A DNA stretch of 64,000 nt from Pseudoduganella dura (GCF_009727155.1 NZ_WNWM01000002.1:1984001-2048000); one strand, 5' to 3'; positions 9,160 to 20,258 are shown, counted from the first letter of the stretch. Translations and numbers: made by a program. Notes: generated from the letters alone by a model not told the origin.

Positions 9160-10367
9160 GTACGGCCGCCCCGCATCAGTACCCGGTTCTCGTAATCGAT
9201 GCGCAGCAGGATCGCCAGGCCGAGGCAGTTGACGACAATGCCGGTGCCGCCATAGCTCATCAGCGGCAACGTCAAGCCCTTGGTGGGCAGCAGCCCCAGA
9301 TTGACCCCCATGTTGATGAATGTCTGGATGCCGATCCAGATGCCGATGCCCTTGGCGACCAGGCCGGCGAAGGTCTGGTCGATGGCGATCGCCTGGCGGC
9401 CGATCTCGAAAGCGCGTTTAACGATCCAGTAGAACATTCCGATGACAGCGAGCACGCCGATCAGCCCCAATTCCTCGCCGATCACCGCCAGCAGGAAGTC
9501 GGTATGCGCTTCCGGCAGGTAATGCAGCTTCTCCACGCTGCCGCCCAGGCCCACGCCGAGGATCTCGCCGCGGCCGAACGCGATCAGCGAGTGCGTGAGC
9601 TGGTAAGCCTTGTTCAGCGCGTTTTCTTCTTCCCACGGATTCAGGTAGGCGAAGAAGCGGTCGCGCCGGAATTTCGACAGCGCGATGATCGAGACGAAGA
9701 TCGTCACCAGCATGCCGGCGATGCCGCCGAACCAGATCGCGTTCACGCCGCCCAGGAACAGGATGCCCATCGCGATGCAGACGATCACGCCGAACGCGCC
9801 CAGGTCGGGCTCGAGCAGCAGCAGCAGGCCCACCACGCTGACCGCCAGCGCCATCGGCAGGAAGCCCTTGGTCAGCTTGTGCATGTATTCCTGCTTGCGC
9901 ACCGTGTAGTCGGCCGCGTACAGCACGATGAACAGCTTCATCAGCTCGGAAGGCTGCAGGTTGTAAATCTTTAGCGACAGCCAGCGCCGGCCGCCGTTGA
10001 CCACCACGCCGACGCCCGGAATCAGCACCAGCACCAGCAGGAACAGCGTGCCGATGAACAGGTACGGCGCCCAGCGCTGCCAGATGGCGACGGGAATGCG
10101 GAAGGCCACCAGCCCCACCAAGCCCGAAATGACGAGGAACGTGGCCTGGCGTGTCAGGAAATACGAGTTCTTGAACGTGGCGTACTTCGGCGAATCGGGC
10201 AAGGCGATCGACGCCGAATACACCATCACCATGCCGAGCAGCAGCAGCAGGATGATCACCCACAGCAGCGGCTTGTCGTATTCCATCATGCGCGACTGGC
10301 GCGAACGGATATCGATCGGGGTGACCGATGCCGCGCCGGAAAACTTGAATGGCAGCTGGAAGGCCAT
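9156..10367 (-). CDS. ftsW: Septal peptidoglycan glycosyltransferase FtsW
   Basis: A 403-residue SEDS-family polytopic membrane protein that polymerises lipid II at the septum with FtsI. There is a cytoplasmic N-terminal tail of about 38 residues before the first membrane helix ([20 protein letters not shown]), and about ten helices in total. The SEDS signatures [15 protein letters not shown] and the C-terminal [10 protein letters not shown] are all visible. The start shares one base with the murD stop (TGATG). Confidence 0.95.
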   Translation of the reverse strand: MAFQLPFKFSGAASVTPIDIRSRQSRMMEYDKPLLWVIILLLLLGMVMVYSASIALPDSPKYATFKNSYFLTRQATFLVISGLVGLVAFRIPVAIWQRWAPYLFIGTLFLLVLVLIPGVGVVVNGGRRWLSLKIYNLQPSELMKLFIVLYAADYTVRKQEYMHKLTKGFLPMALAVSVVGLLLLLEPDLGAFGVIVCIAMGILFLGGVNAIWFGGIAGMLVTIFVSIIALSKFRRDRFFAYLNPWEEENALNKAYQLTHSLIAFGRGEILGVGLGGSVEKLHYLPEAHTDFLLAVIGEELGLIGVLAVIGMFYWIVKRAFEIGRQAIAIDQTFAGLVAKGIGIWIGIQTFINMGVNLGLLPTKGLTLPLMSYGGTGIVVNCLGLAILLRIDYENRVLMRGGRT

Positions 10368-11881
10368 CAGATCTCCTGCCCGGCGTCGAGCGCGATGTCG
10401 CGCACGGTGTCGATGAACACCTGGGCGCGATGCGCGTAGTTCCTGAACATGTCCAGGCTGGCGCAGGCCGGCGACAGCAGCACGGCGTCACCGGCATGGG
10501 CCAGCGCCGCGGCGCGCTTCGTGGCTTCTTCGAGCGTGCCGAAATCTTCCAGCCGCACATTGGTGCCTTCGAGCGCGGCGCGGATGCCCGGCGCATCGCG
10601 GCCGATCAGCACCACGGCGCGCACGTAGCGCGATACCGGGCCGGCCAGCGGATCGAATTCCTGGCCCTTGCCGTCGCCGCCGGCGATCAGCACGATCTTC
10701 TGCCCTTCGCCGCCGAAGCTCTTGCCGAGGCCGTCGATGGCGGCCACGGTGGCGCCCACGTTGGTGCCCTTGCTGTCGTCGTAGAACTCGACGCCGTTGA
10801 GCGACGCCACCAGTTCCACGCGGTGCGGCTGGCCCTTGTAATCGCGCAGGCCGTGCAGCAGCGGCGCGAACGGCAGGCCGATCGCGCGGCACAGCGCCAG
10901 CGCTGCCAGCGCATTGGCGGCGTTGTGCGTGCCGCGGATCTGCAGCGCATCGGCAGGCATCAGCTTCTTCACGGTGGTTTCGACCGGTGGCGCGGGCTCG
11001 TGCTTGCGGCGCTTCCTTGCCGGCTCGGCATCGTCCGCCGGCTCGGCCGTGGCCAGCCACCAGATGCCGCGCTCGTTGACGAGGCCGAAACCGTGCAGGC
11101 CTTCCGGTTCGCCGGTGCCGAAGGTGACATTGGTGCCCGCCGGGTTGGCCATCCGCATCGTCCACGCATCGTCGCGATTGAGCACGCGCACCGTGTGCTC
11201 GCCGAAGATGCGCGCCTTGTCGTCCGCGTAGGCCTGCATGGTGCCGTGCCAGTCCAGGTGGTCCTGCGTGATGTTCAGCACGGTGGCGGCATCGGCCTGC
11301 AGCGAAGTCGTGGTGTGCAGCTGGAAGCTGGACAGTTCGAGCACCCAGGCTTGCGGCAGGCAGTGTTCCAACTGCGCGGCCTCCATCGCCTCGCGCAGCA
11401 CGTCGAGCGCGGCCGGGCTGATGTTGCCGGCCACTTTCACCGACAGGCCGGCGCGTTCGCACAGCTGGCCCGTGAGCGTGGTGACGGTGGTCTTGCCGTT
11501 GGTGCCGGTGATGGCGATGACCTTCGGCGCGTAGGCGCGGTCGGCCTTCAGCCAGGCCAGCGCCTGCGCGAACAGCTCGATCTCTCCCCAGACGGGGATG
11601 TTCGCCGCCCGGGCCGCCGGCAGGATTTCCGACAGTTCCCGGTCCGGCGCCAGCCCGGGGCTGACGGCGACGAAGTCCACGCCGTCGAGCAGCGCGGCAT
11701 TGAACGGGCCGGAAACGAACTGCGTGCCGGGCACCGCTTCGCGCAGCGCCGGCAGGCGGTCCGGCACGCCGCGCGTATCGGCCACGCGCAGCAGCGCGCC
11801 GCAGCGGGCGAGCCACTGCGCCATGGCCAGGCCCGATTCGCCAAGGCCCAGCACCAGCGCGATTTTGCCGTTATAGATCAT
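10367..11881 (-). CDS. murD: UDP-N-acetylmuramoyl-L-alanine--D-glutamate ligase
   Basis: A 504-residue Mur ligase that adds D-Glu to UDP-MurNAc-L-Ala. It has the N-terminal Rossmann motif [10 protein letters not shown], the ATP loop [10 protein letters not shown], and the downstream motif [11 protein letters not shown]. It is longer than the roughly 440-residue E. coli enzyme because of a charged, proline-rich insert in the central domain (around [14 protein letters not shown]). I believe such longer forms occur in other Burkholderiales, so this is probably not a lineage oddity. It lies 19 bases after mraY and shares one base with ftsW. Confidence 0.95.
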   Translation of the reverse strand: MIYNGKIALVLGLGESGLAMAQWLARCGALLRVADTRGVPDRLPALREAVPGTQFVSGPFNAALLDGVDFVAVSPGLAPDRELSEILPAARAANIPVWGEIELFAQALAWLKADRAYAPKVIAITGTNGKTTVTTLTGQLCERAGLSVKVAGNISPAALDVLREAMEAAQLEHCLPQAWVLELSSFQLHTTTSLQADAATVLNITQDHLDWHGTMQAYADDKARIFGEHTVRVLNRDDAWTMRMANPAGTNVTFGTGEPEGLHGFGLVNERGIWWLATAEPADDAEPARKRRKHEPAPPVETTVKKLMPADALQIRGTHNAANALAALALCRAIGLPFAPLLHGLRDYKGQPHRVELVASLNGVEFYDDSKGTNVGATVAAIDGLGKSFGGEGQKIVLIAGGDGKGQEFDPLAGPVSRYVRAVVLIGRDAPGIRAALEGTNVRLEDFGTLEEATKRAAALAHAGDAVLLSPACASLDMFRNYAHRAQVFIDTVRDIALDAGQEI

Positions 11882-11900
11882 GTTCGTCGAATCTCGTCTT

Positions 11901-13070
11901 CTATCGCAGTTTGAGGGTCGAGAGGCCCACCAGCACCAGCATCATCGTGATGATCCAGAAGCGCACCACGACCTGGGTTTCCTTCCAGCCCTTCTGTTCG
12001 AAGTGGTGGTGCAGCGGCGCCATCAGGAACACGCGGCGGCCCTGGCCATAGCGCTTCTTGGTGTACTTGAACCAGCCCACCTGGATGATCACCGACACGG
12101 TTTCGGCAACGAAGATGCCGCCCATGATGAACAGCACGATTTCCTGGCGCACGATGACGGCGATGGTGCCCAGCGCGCCGCCCAGCGCCAGCGCGCCCAC
12201 GTCGCCCATGAATACCTGCGCGGGGTGCGTGTTATACCAGAGGAAGGCCAGGCCCGCGCCGGCCATCGCGCCCACGAAGATGATCAATTCGCCCGCGCCC
12301 GGGATGTGCGGGATGAACAGGTATTTCGAATAGTTCGCGCTGCCGGTCAGGTAGGCGAACAGGCCCAGCGCGGAACCGACCATCACGGTCGGCATGATGG
12401 CCAGGCCATCGAGGCCATCGGTGAAATTGACGGCGTTCGACGAGCCCACGATCACGCAGTAGGTCAGCGCGATGAAGCCCCACACGCCCAGCGGGTAGCT
12501 GATCGTCTTGAAGAACGGCACGATCAGGTCGGCCTTCGGCGGCAGGTCCATCGAGAAGCCGGACTGCACCCAGTTGAAGAACAGCTTGAACACTTCGGCC
12601 GGCGTGGGGGCCGATACGGAAAACGCCAGGTACAGCGCGGCGGCCACGCCGACCAGCGACTGCCAGAAATACTTCTCGGCCGAGCGCATGCCTTCCGGGT
12701 CCTGTCGCACCACCTTGCGGTAGTCGTCCACCCAGCCCACCGCGCCGAAGCCGAGCGTGACCACGATCACCGGCCAGATCAGCCGGTTCGACCAGTCGCA
12801 CCACAGCAGCGTGGAAACGCCGATCGCGATCAGGATCAATACGCCGCCCATCGTGGGCGTGCCATGTTTTTTCAGGTGCGTTTGCGGGCCGTCGGTGCGC
12901 ACGGCCTGGCCGTACTTCATCGCCGTGAGCTTGCGGATGACGGCGGGGCCGGCGACGAGGCCGATCAGCAGCGCCGTGATCGTGGCGAACACGGCGCGGA
13001 AAGTGATGAAATTGAAGACGCGGAATGCGCCGATATCGTCCTGCAGGTACTGTGCGAGCCAAAGCAGCAT
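11901..13070 (-). CDS. mraY: Phospho-MurNAc-pentapeptide transferase MraY
   Basis: A 389-residue polytopic inner membrane enzyme (about ten helices) that transfers phospho-MurNAc-pentapeptide to undecaprenyl phosphate, making lipid I. The family motifs GTPTMGGV, the VGWVDDYRK aspartate pair, [10 protein letters not shown] and the C-terminal APLHHHFE are all present. It lies 2 bases after murF. Length and motifs are typical of proteobacterial MraY. Confidence 0.97.
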   Translation of the reverse strand: MLLWLAQYLQDDIGAFRVFNFITFRAVFATITALLIGLVAGPAVIRKLTAMKYGQAVRTDGPQTHLKKHGTPTMGGVLILIAIGVSTLLWCDWSNRLIWPVIVVTLGFGAVGWVDDYRKVVRQDPEGMRSAEKYFWQSLVGVAAALYLAFSVSAPTPAEVFKLFFNWVQSGFSMDLPPKADLIVPFFKTISYPLGVWGFIALTYCVIVGSSNAVNFTDGLDGLAIMPTVMVGSALGLFAYLTGSANYSKYLFIPHIPGAGELIIFVGAMAGAGLAFLWYNTHPAQVFMGDVGALALGGALGTIAVIVRQEIVLFIMGGIFVAETVSVIIQVGWFKYTKKRYGQGRRVFLMAPLHHHFEQKGWKETQVVVRFWIITMMLVLVGLSTLKLR

Positions 13071-13072
13071 GA

Positions 13073-14494
13073 TCAGTGTGGTTCCTTGTTAGCTTGTTGC
13101 GATCCAATCAAATGCTGCACGACGCGCTCCATCTTCATGAAACGGGAGCCCTTGATCAACACCGTGGTGTCCGGCGTCACTGCCGCGTCGACCGCCGCGA
13201 GCAATGCGTCGAACTGTTCGAAATGACGAATGCCCGCCGCAGTGACCTTCGTCATGTGCTGCGCCAGGGCGCCCGTCACGAGCACCTGTTCGATGCCCTT
13301 CTGTGCCGCGTAAGCGGCGATCTCTTCGTGGAATTCCCTGCCCTGGGTGCCCACTTCGCCCATGTCGCCCAGCACCAGCACGCGTGGCGCCGGGCTGCCC
13401 GCCAGCACGTCGATCGCGGCGCGCACCGAATCCGGGTTCGCGTTGTACGTATCGTCGATGACGACCGCGCCGCAGGCGGCCGCCTTTTTCTGCAGCCGGC
13501 CGCTGACCGGCGCGAAGCTGTCCAGCCCCGCCTTGATGCGGTCGAACGATATGCCGGCGGCAGCCGTGCAGGCCACGGCGGCCAGCGCGTTGCGCACGTT
13601 GTGTTCGCCGGCTGCCTGCAGGCCGACATAGAACTGGACCAGTTCCCCATCGCTGCAGCGGATCGACACGAACATCTGATTGCCGAAATCGGCCGGGCGG
13701 AACGTGCAGCTCACATCGGCCTCCTTGGTCAGGCCGAAGGTGATCGTGCGGCGGCTGCCGGCCAGCTCGCGCCAGATCGGGGTGAACTCGTCGTGCGACG
13801 GGAACACCGCCGTGCCGTCGGCCGGCAGGGCCGCCAGCGCGGAACCGTTTTCGCGCGCCACCGCTTCCACGGTGTGCATGAACTCCTGGTGCTCGCGCTG
13901 GGCATTGTTCACCAGGGCGATGGTGGGCGCGGCAATCCGCGCCAGGCGGCCGATCTCGCCCGGGTGGTTCATGCCCAGTTCGATCACGGCCGAGGAATGG
14001 TGCGTGGCCAGCCGGAACAGGGTCAGCGGCACGCCGATTTCGTTGTTCAGGTTGCCGCGCGTGGCCAGCCGGTCTTCTTCGCCATGGGCGGCGGCCAGGA
14101 TGGCGGCGATCATTTCCTTGACGGTGGTCTTGCCGTTGCTGCCGGTGACGCCGATCACCGGCAGGTCGAACTGGCTGCGCCACCAGCGGGCGATCTGGCC
14201 GAGGGCCGCCAGCGTGTCGGGCACGAGGATGACGGGAAGCGTGGCGGGCGGGGTCCAGCCGTCGGGCAGTTTTTCGACGACCACGGCGGCCGCCTGCCGC
14301 GCCACCTGCGGCAGGAAATCGTGGGCATCGAACGTTTCGCCGCGCAGCGCGACGAACAGCGCGCCCGGCGCCACGGTGCGGCTGTCGGTCGAAACGCCGT
14401 CGAAGGCCACCCCGGCAACGGGCTGGCCCGATGTGGTGTCGAACAGGCGCGCGTCGTCCAGCGCGCCCAGAATCTGGTCCAGCGTGGCGCGCAT
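13073..14494 (-). CDS. murF: UDP-MurNAc-tripeptide--D-alanyl-D-alanine ligase
   Basis: A 473-residue Mur ligase that adds D-Ala-D-Ala, completing the pentapeptide precursor. It shows [17 protein letters not shown] near the N-terminus, the ATP loop [22 protein letters not shown], and the C-terminal [10 protein letters not shown]. The start at 14494 shares its A with the murE stop (TGATG). The frame stays open far upstream through murE, but that part is a shadow of murE and the family N-terminus begins here. Confidence 0.96.
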   Translation of the reverse strand: MRATLDQILGALDDARLFDTTSGQPVAGVAFDGVSTDSRTVAPGALFVALRGETFDAHDFLPQVARQAAAVVVEKLPDGWTPPATLPVILVPDTLAALGQIARWWRSQFDLPVIGVTGSNGKTTVKEMIAAILAAAHGEEDRLATRGNLNNEIGVPLTLFRLATHHSSAVIELGMNHPGEIGRLARIAAPTIALVNNAQREHQEFMHTVEAVARENGSALAALPADGTAVFPSHDEFTPIWRELAGSRRTITFGLTKEADVSCTFRPADFGNQMFVSIRCSDGELVQFYVGLQAAGEHNVRNALAAVACTAAAGISFDRIKAGLDSFAPVSGRLQKKAAACGAVVIDDTYNANPDSVRAAIDVLAGSPAPRVLVLGDMGEVGTQGREFHEEIAAYAAQKGIEQVLVTGALAQHMTKVTAAGIRHFEQFDALLAAVDAAVTPDTTVLIKGSRFMKMERVVQHLIGSQQANKEPH

Positions 14495-16071
14495 CAGTTC
14501 TGCCTCATCATCGTCAGTCGGGCGGTCAATGCAAGCTGGGCATGGTCGGCGTCGGAGAACGGCAGCTTCTTGCCCTTGATCTCCTGGTACGGCTCGTGGC
14601 CCTTGCCGGCCACCAGGATCACGTCGTTCTTCGCCGCGTGCCTGACGGCGGAAAGGATCGCGGCGGCGCGGTCTTCGATGGCCTGCGCCGGGCGGGCGGC
14701 ATCCATGCCGGCCACGATCTGCGCGATGATCGCGTGCGGATCCTCGCTGCGCGGGTTGTCGCTGGTGACCAGCACATGGTCCGCCGCCTGCGCGATGCGG
14801 CCCATTTGCGGGCGCTTGCCCGGATCGCGGTCGCCGCCGCAGCCGAACACGCACCACAGCGCGCCGCCACGGTCGCTGGCCACCGGCCGCAGCGCTTCGA
14901 GGGTCTTGTCCAGCGCATCCGGGGTGTGGGCGTAATCGATGACGACCATCGGCGCATCGTTGCCGCCCGCCAGCTGCATGCGGCCCGGCGGCGGAGTCAG
15001 GGCCTCGATCGCGTCGACGGCGGCGCGCAGCGGCATGCCTTTGGCCAGCAGCGCGCCCAGCACGCCCAGCGCGTTGCTGACGTTGAACGCGCCGACCAGG
15101 CGTGTCTTGACCTGCGCGGCGCCGTAGGGCGACTCGAGGTGGAATTCGGTGCCGGCGCTGCGGCTCTTGACCTGGCTGGCGCGCAGCATGGCGAACCGGG
15201 GCAAGCGCGCGCCCAGTTGCGCGGCCAGCTGCGCCGCCTCGGTATCGTTCTTCAGCGTGTAGCCGATTACCTGGCCAGCCGTGGCCTGCCCGGCCATGCG
15301 CACGCCGGCCGGGTCGTCCAGGTTGATCACGGCAGTCTTCAGGCCGGGCCAGGCGAACAGTTTCGCCTTGGCCGCCTCGTAGGCTTCCATCGAGCCGTGG
15401 AAATCGAGGTGGTCGCGCGTCAGGTTGGTGAACAGCGCCACGTCGAAATGCATGCCGGCCACGCGCCCCTGTTCCAGGCCGATGGACGATACCTCGATCG
15501 CCAGCGAGCGGGCGCCGGCGGCGCGGCATTCGTCCAGCGTGCGGGCCAGCAGCACCTGGTCCGGCGTGGTGTAGCCGGTGGCCATGAATTCGGGCTCGGC
15601 GCGGCCGGAGGCGGCGCCAGGGAACAGGCCCACGCCCAGCGTGCCGATGACGGCGGCGGTTTCGCCGGCGCGCGACAGCGCATGGCCCAGCCACACGGCG
15701 GACGACGTCTTGCCGTTCGTGCCCGTGATGCCCACGGTGAACATGCCGGCGTCCGGCATGCCGTAGGCGGCGTGCGCGATCGGGCCGGCCCGCAGCTTCA
15801 GGTTCGCCACCGGCAGGCTGGCCACCTTCCAGGCGGAATTCCAGGTGAAGCCTTCCGGGTCGTACAGCACGGCCGCGGCGCCCTGCCCGATCGCCTGCTC
15901 TATATAGGTGCGGCCGTCGCCGGCATCGCCGGTGCCGTTGGCCGGATAGGCGAAAAATACGTCGCCGGCGCCGATCCGGCGCGAGTCCGAGGCCAGCTGG
16001 CCGTTCGGCGCGGCTTCCCTGATCCAGTTGCCGATGGTGTTGGTGTCGTCGTTATTGTTCATGTCTGTCAT
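14494..16071 (-). CDS. murE: UDP-MurNAc-L-Ala-D-Glu--meso-diaminopimelate ligase
   Basis: A 525-residue Mur ligase that adds the third residue of the stem peptide. The ATP loop is [11 protein letters not shown]. The motif DNPR in TSDNPRSEDP marks enzymes that select meso-diaminopimelate rather than lysine, as expected in a gram-negative cell. The start at 16071 shares one base with the ftsI stop (TAATG). A second Met three codons later is an alternative start. The long upstream extension of the frame lies over ftsI and was not accepted. Confidence 0.95.
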   Translation of the reverse strand: MTDMNNNDDTNTIGNWIREAAPNGQLASDSRRIGAGDVFFAYPANGTGDAGDGRTYIEQAIGQGAAAVLYDPEGFTWNSAWKVASLPVANLKLRAGPIAHAAYGMPDAGMFTVGITGTNGKTSSAVWLGHALSRAGETAAVIGTLGVGLFPGAASGRAEPEFMATGYTTPDQVLLARTLDECRAAGARSLAIEVSSIGLEQGRVAGMHFDVALFTNLTRDHLDFHGSMEAYEAAKAKLFAWPGLKTAVINLDDPAGVRMAGQATAGQVIGYTLKNDTEAAQLAAQLGARLPRFAMLRASQVKSRSAGTEFHLESPYGAAQVKTRLVGAFNVSNALGVLGALLAKGMPLRAAVDAIEALTPPPGRMQLAGGNDAPMVVIDYAHTPDALDKTLEALRPVASDRGGALWCVFGCGGDRDPGKRPQMGRIAQAADHVLVTSDNPRSEDPHAIIAQIVAGMDAARPAQAIEDRAAAILSAVRHAAKNDVILVAGKGHEPYQEIKGKKLPFSDADHAQLALTARLTMMRQN

Positions 16072-17849
16072 TACATGGCCTCCCCTTCGTTGCCCGTCGG
16101 GGCCACGATTTCCGTCACGGTGGAATCGGGAGGCACATTCATGGCGCGCAGCGCGTTCTCTGCGACCTTGGCGAAAGTGGGCGCGGCCACCTGGCCGCCG
16201 TACTTGCCGCCCTGGGTCGGCTCGTCGATCATCACCGCGATGATGAAGCGCGGCGCGGACAGCGGCACGATGCCCACGAAGGAGCCAATATATTTGCGCG
16301 GCATCGCGTAGCGGCCGTTTTCCGCCTTGTAGGCGGTACCGGTCTTGCCGCCCACGCGGTAGCCCGGAACCTGGGCCTGCTTGGCGGTGCCATCCTTGCC
16401 GGTGACGACCATCTCGAGCATCTCGCGGATCTGGCGCGCGGTCTGCGGCTTGATGATCTGCTGGCCCTGTGGAATCTCGTGGCTTTTCTCGAACGTGAGC
16501 GGGATCGTGTCGCCGTCGCGCGCGAACATCATGTATGCGCGGGACAGCTGGATCAGCGACACGGAAATGCCGTTCCCGTAGCTCATCGTGGCCTGCTCGA
16601 TCGGCCGCCAGTTCTTGTACGGGCGCACGCGGCCCGCCACGGCGCCGGGGAAGCCCCATTTCGGCTGCTGCCCGAAGCCGACCTTGGTAAACATTTCCCA
16701 CATGTCCTGCGCCGGCATCGACAGGGCGATCTTCGAGGTGCCGATGTTCGACGACATCTCCACCACCTGCTGCACGCTGATCACGTGGTGCGCCTTGGTG
16801 TCGCTGATGGTGCGGTCCTTGATCGTGAGGCGGCCGGACCCGGTGTCGATATTGGTGTGCGGCGTGACCACGCCCTTGTCCAGCGCCAGCGCGACGGTCA
16901 CCGGCTTGAGCGTGGAACCCGGTTCGAACGAGTCCGTCATCACGCGGTTGCGCAACTGCGCGCCGGTGAGCTTGCGGCGGTCGTTCGGGTCGTAGCTGGG
17001 ATAGTTCGCCAGCGCCAGCACCTCGCCGGTATGCACGTCGAGCACCACGGCGGCGCCGGCCTTGGCCGCGAATTTCTCGACCGCGGCCTTCAGCTGGGTA
17101 AAGGCGATGTACTGGATCTTCGAATCCACCGACAGCACCAGGTCCTTGCCGTCGTGCGGCTCGTGCTTGGCGCCGATATCCTCGACGATGTGGCCGAGCC
17201 GGTCCTTGATCACGCGGCGCGAACCGGTCTGCCCCACCAGCGTTTTCTGGTGCGCCAGCTCCATCGATTCCTGGCCCACGTCTTCCACGTTGGTGAAGCC
17301 CACCACGTGCGTCATCACTTCGCCCTGCGGGTAGAAGCGCTTGTATTCCTTGCGGGTGTCGATGCCGTCGATCTTCAGTTTAGCGATCTGGTCGGCCACG
17401 TCCTGCTCGACCTGCCGCTTCAGGTAGACGAAGTTGCGGTCGGAATCGAGCTTCTTGCGCAGGTCGGCTTCGCTCATCTCGAGCAGGCCGGCCAGCGCGC
17501 GGATCTTTTCCGGCGGCGCCTGCAGCACATCGTCCGGAATCGCCCAGATGGCCTTGACGGGCACCGACGATGCCAGCACCTGGCCGTTGCGGTCCATGAT
17601 CTTGCCGCGCGTGGCCGGCAGTTCGATGGTGCGCGCGTAACGGATTTCGCCCTGCTTCTGCAGGAACTGGGTGGACACGCCCTGCAGCCACAAGGCCCGC
17701 ACGCCCAGCGCCGCGAACGCGGCGAACAGCACGAACAGCACCACGCGCGAACGCCAGGTCGGCAGCCGCACCGCGAGCACGGGGCTTTTCGAGAACGACA
17801 CGCCTTTCGAGGCGGCTACCCGGGAACTTGCGGCATTCGAGCGGCTCAT
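16071..17849 (-). CDS. ftsI: Peptidoglycan transpeptidase FtsI (PBP3)
   Basis: A 592-residue class B penicillin-binding protein that crosslinks septal peptidoglycan with FtsW. A basic N-terminus is followed by one membrane helix (RVVLFVLFAAFAALGVRALW), a PBP dimerisation domain, and the transpeptidase domain. The three active-site motifs are in order: STLK with the nucleophile Ser312, SSN at 366-368, and KTG at 502-504. The start overlaps the ftsL stop (ATGA). Confidence 0.96.
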   Translation of the reverse strand: MSRSNAASSRVAASKGVSFSKSPVLAVRLPTWRSRVVLFVLFAAFAALGVRALWLQGVSTQFLQKQGEIRYARTIELPATRGKIMDRNGQVLASSVPVKAIWAIPDDVLQAPPEKIRALAGLLEMSEADLRKKLDSDRNFVYLKRQVEQDVADQIAKLKIDGIDTRKEYKRFYPQGEVMTHVVGFTNVEDVGQESMELAHQKTLVGQTGSRRVIKDRLGHIVEDIGAKHEPHDGKDLVLSVDSKIQYIAFTQLKAAVEKFAAKAGAAVVLDVHTGEVLALANYPSYDPNDRRKLTGAQLRNRVMTDSFEPGSTLKPVTVALALDKGVVTPHTNIDTGSGRLTIKDRTISDTKAHHVISVQQVVEMSSNIGTSKIALSMPAQDMWEMFTKVGFGQQPKWGFPGAVAGRVRPYKNWRPIEQATMSYGNGISVSLIQLSRAYMMFARDGDTIPLTFEKSHEIPQGQQIIKPQTARQIREMLEMVVTGKDGTAKQAQVPGYRVGGKTGTAYKAENGRYAMPRKYIGSFVGIVPLSAPRFIIAVMIDEPTQGGKYGGQVAAPTFAKVAENALRAMNVPPDSTVTEIVAPTGNEGEAM

Positions 17850-18118
17850 TCTGCGTCCTCCGTCAGGTACTGGGTGCGCGCCGGCGTGAGCTGGGTCATG
17901 CCCAGGTCGCGGTGGGCGATATCTTCGATGCGGGCATGCTTGCCCAGCGTGGACTGGTCCAGCTGCAGTTGCGCCCATTCGATGTCGAGCTGGCGCGCCT
18001 TGGCCTGCGCCCGCTCCAGTTCGATGAACAAATGGCGCGCCTGGTACTGCGCGTTGACGAGCGACAGCGCGCAACCCACCAGCAGCGTGGCCAATACGGC
18101 GCTGAGCTTGCCTGTCAT
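17846..18118 (-). CDS. ftsL: Cell division protein FtsL
   Basis: A 90-residue bitopic protein with one N-terminal membrane helix ([19 protein letters not shown]) and a short periplasmic heptad-repeat segment ([20 protein letters not shown]), the part that pairs with FtsB and binds FtsQ. Sequence conservation in FtsL is weak, so the call rests on size, topology and position between rsmH and ftsI. It overlaps both neighbours by four bases. Confidence 0.9.
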   Translation of the reverse strand: MTGKLSAVLATLLVGCALSLVNAQYQARHLFIELERAQAKARQLDIEWAQLQLDQSTLGKHARIEDIAHRDLGMTQLTPARTQYLTEDAE

Positions 18119-19080
18119 GCCGGCTTCTCCTGTTTGGGCAGGCGCATGGCCACCCGCATCACCGCCGAGCGGGCGCGCGGGTTTTCATCAACCTCCCGCT
18201 CGGACGGCTTGATCTTGGCCAGCAGCTTCACTTCCGGCTGCGGCAGGTCGGCGGCGCGGATCGGCAGCCGGCGGTCCGGCTGCGGCACATTGGCGCGCTC
18301 GGCGAGGAAGCGCTTGACGATGCGGTCTTCCAGCGAATGGAAGCTGATGACGGCGATGATGCCGCCCGGCGCCAGCGCGTCGTAGGCCTGCTTCAATCCG
18401 GCCTGGAGGTCCTCAAGCTCTTGATTGATGTGAATCCGGATAGCCTGAAAGGTGCGTGTGGCCGGATCCTTGCCCTTCTCCCGGGTTTTGACCGCGCCTG
18501 CCACGATGCCGGCAAGCTGTCGTGTGCTTGAAATCCGTTCGACTGCCCGGCGAGCAACAATCGCCTTTGCAATCTGAAAAGCAAACCGTTCTTCCCCATA
18601 ATCCCTGATCACCTTTTCAAGAGTCTGTTCCGATTCCGTGGCCAGCCATTCGGCCGCGGAGATGCCGCGCGTCGTGTCCATCCGCATATCGAGCGGACCG
18701 TCGTTCCGGAAAGAAAAGCCGCGCGCGGCGTCATCCACCTGCGGCGACGAGATACCCAGGTCGAGCAGCACGCCGTCGACCTGGTAGATGCCCCGCTCGG
18801 CGAGGGCGTATGTCATGGTGGCGAAACTGTCGTGGACGATCGTGAAGCGCGCATCGTCCACCTGCCGGGCGGTGGCGATCGCCTGCAGGTCCTTGTCGAA
18901 CGCGACCAGGCGGCCGTTGGCCCCCAGGCGCGACAGCAGCAGGCGGCTGTGGCCGCCGCGGCCGAACGTGCCGTCGACGTAGATACCGTCGGCGCGCGTG
19001 CCGGCAATGGCAAGCGCGTCGACCGCTTCGTCCAACAGCACCGTACGATGCTGGAATTCTGGCACCGCTGTTGTCATCAT
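18115..19080 (-). CDS. rsmH: 16S rRNA (cytosine-1402-N4)-methyltransferase RsmH
   Basis: A 321-residue SAM-dependent methyltransferase (MraW) that modifies C1402 in the ribosomal P site. Visible motifs are [13 protein letters not shown] at the N-terminus, the SAM site [36 protein letters not shown], and the C-terminal [15 protein letters not shown]. It lies 11 bases after mraZ and overlaps ftsL by four bases, so it belongs to the first coupled segment of the dcw operon. Confidence 0.97.
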   Translation of the reverse strand: MMTTAVPEFQHRTVLLDEAVDALAIAGTRADGIYVDGTFGRGGHSRLLLSRLGANGRLVAFDKDLQAIATARQVDDARFTIVHDSFATMTYALAERGIYQVDGVLLDLGISSPQVDDAARGFSFRNDGPLDMRMDTTRGISAAEWLATESEQTLEKVIRDYGEERFAFQIAKAIVARRAVERISSTRQLAGIVAGAVKTREKGKDPATRTFQAIRIHINQELEDLQAGLKQAYDALAPGGIIAVISFHSLEDRIVKRFLAERANVPQPDRRLPIRAADLPQPEVKLLAKIKPSEREVDENPRARSAVMRVAMRLPKQEKPA

Positions 19081-19091
19081 CTTGCGGGCCT

Positions 19092-19520
19092 TTAGAAGGA
19101 AAAATCGGAGAGTGTGTCCGGCATGCCGACGTCGATCGTGGCCTGCTCGTTTTCGGCGCGTTTGACCGGGTCCCAGATTTCAAAGTGCGTCAGCATGCCG
19201 GACAGTACGATCTCGCGGCCCAGTCCGACTGCAGCGCGCAGTTCCGGGGCCACGAGGATGCGGCCAGCCGAGTCCATTTCGACATCGCTGGCATTGCCCA
19301 GCAAAATGCGCTGCCAGCCGCGCGCGGACATCGGCCACGCGGCGATCTGGTCGCGCTTGGCGTCCCACACGGGGCGCGGATACATCAGCAGACAGCCGTC
19401 CGGGTGCTTCGTCAGCGTGAGGCGACCTTCGCACTGGATCGTCAGTGCGTCACGATGCTTGGCGGGAATGGACATCCTGCCTTTCGCATCGAGAGTGATC
19501 GCGGAAGCGCCCTGGAACAC
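19092..19520 (-). CDS. mraZ: Transcriptional regulator MraZ
   Basis: A 142-residue DNA-binding protein of the AbrB-like double SpoVT fold that represses the dcw operon, including itself. Two copies of the core motif are visible: [17 protein letters not shown] near residues 10-26 and [19 protein letters not shown] in the second half. It is the first gene of the cluster. Four MraZ-type boxes lie 78-112 bases upstream of the start codon and overlap a likely promoter, in keeping with autoregulation. Confidence 0.95.
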   Translation of the reverse strand: MFQGASAITLDAKGRMSIPAKHRDALTIQCEGRLTLTKHPDGCLLMYPRPVWDAKRDQIAAWPMSARGWQRILLGNASDVEMDSAGRILVAPELRAAVGLGREIVLSGMLTHFEIWDPVKRAENEQATIDVGMPDTLSDFSF

Positions 19521-19597
19521 GGCTGTACTTTCTCTTTGGAACTAAGGTTTGGAATTAACTGTCGTTGATTTGGGTGGCGCCGTTTCCGCCCCGGTAT

Positions 19598-19632
19598 CCC
19601 ACAAAACCACACTTTTTCACACAGGTGCCCAC
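19598..19632 (-). promoter_or_regulatory. MraZ-box array (four direct repeats) upstream of mraZ
   Basis: On the minus strand four 5-base elements occur in phase: GTGGG (19632-19628), GTGTG (19622-19618), GTGTG (19612-19608) and GTGGG (19602-19598), each separated by exactly five bases. This 10-bp periodicity matches the TGGGN-N5 repeats bound by MraZ in E. coli and Mycoplasma. The array begins within the likely -10 element, placing a repressor where it would block the promoter. Confidence 0.85.
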
Positions 19633-19659
19633 TTTAGTGGACGGCACGACAGTGGTCAA
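19631..19659 (-). promoter_or_regulatory. Likely sigma-70 promoter of mraZ and the dcw operon
   Basis: On the minus strand TTGACC (19659-19654) is separated by 17 bases from TAAAGT (19636-19631). The expected transcription start falls inside the MraZ-box array. Confidence 0.6.
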
Positions 19660-20233
19660 GCGATTTCCAATAGGTAAATCCCGATTTTTACTAATGAAAT
19701 TAAGGACTTAGCGCGTATCGTTCAAGCAGTCTCACGTCAGAAAACATCGACAAATCAGGTACCTATGCCATTTAGTGCATGTGCTACCTCATCTGCAACA
19801 CAGCATGAAACAAATCCAAGTGGCAAAAAATAAAATTTGAAGGAAAGACAATATTGATCTAGCGCAATGGCTTAGTGGCGAGTTGACAACGGTGACCGCA
19901 AAGGGGTTCAAAGCAGGAAGTGTCGCCGTTTCCCGACACGTGGACGGCGCAGGTGCGGGGTTGGAGGCGCAGTAAGCGCTATCGGCGGGAGTTCTTGGAG
20001 ATATCAATAAAACAATATTTTCGATGGCGTTCGGCAGTTTTCAAATTCCCTGAAAGTTCTTCATGGAAATGAGTTGTATAGACAAATTCATGATTTTGGC
20101 CAACCGGAACCGCGGGATTATACGCATGTTTTTTGGCTTGCAGTTCAATAGCAACTATATGATTTTCATACAGCTTCGATGAATAGACGGCACTTATGAA
20201 ATGGGCAAGGCATGTACGAATTCAGCCGCGCTA
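19660..20233. other. AT-rich intergenic stretch with no convincing gene
   Basis: About 570 bases between the mraZ promoter and the end of glpK are much richer in A+T than the rest of the window. I find no reading frame with signs of coding. A 72-codon open frame on the minus strand (19789-20007) has a composition unlike a protein and no clear ribosome site. The stretch could hold a small RNA, regulatory sites or decayed foreign DNA; nothing specific can be supported. Confidence 0.6.
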
Positions 20234-20258
20234 TTAATGAGCCCGTGCTGCGATATAA

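Noticed and set aside
13073..15694. Extended murF reading frame through murE
   Set aside because: The upstream part is murE in another frame; murF begins at 14494 where the stop and start overlap.
19789..20007. Minus-strand 72-codon frame in the AT-rich gap
   Set aside because: Low-complexity composition, no ribosome site, and no relation to neighbours.
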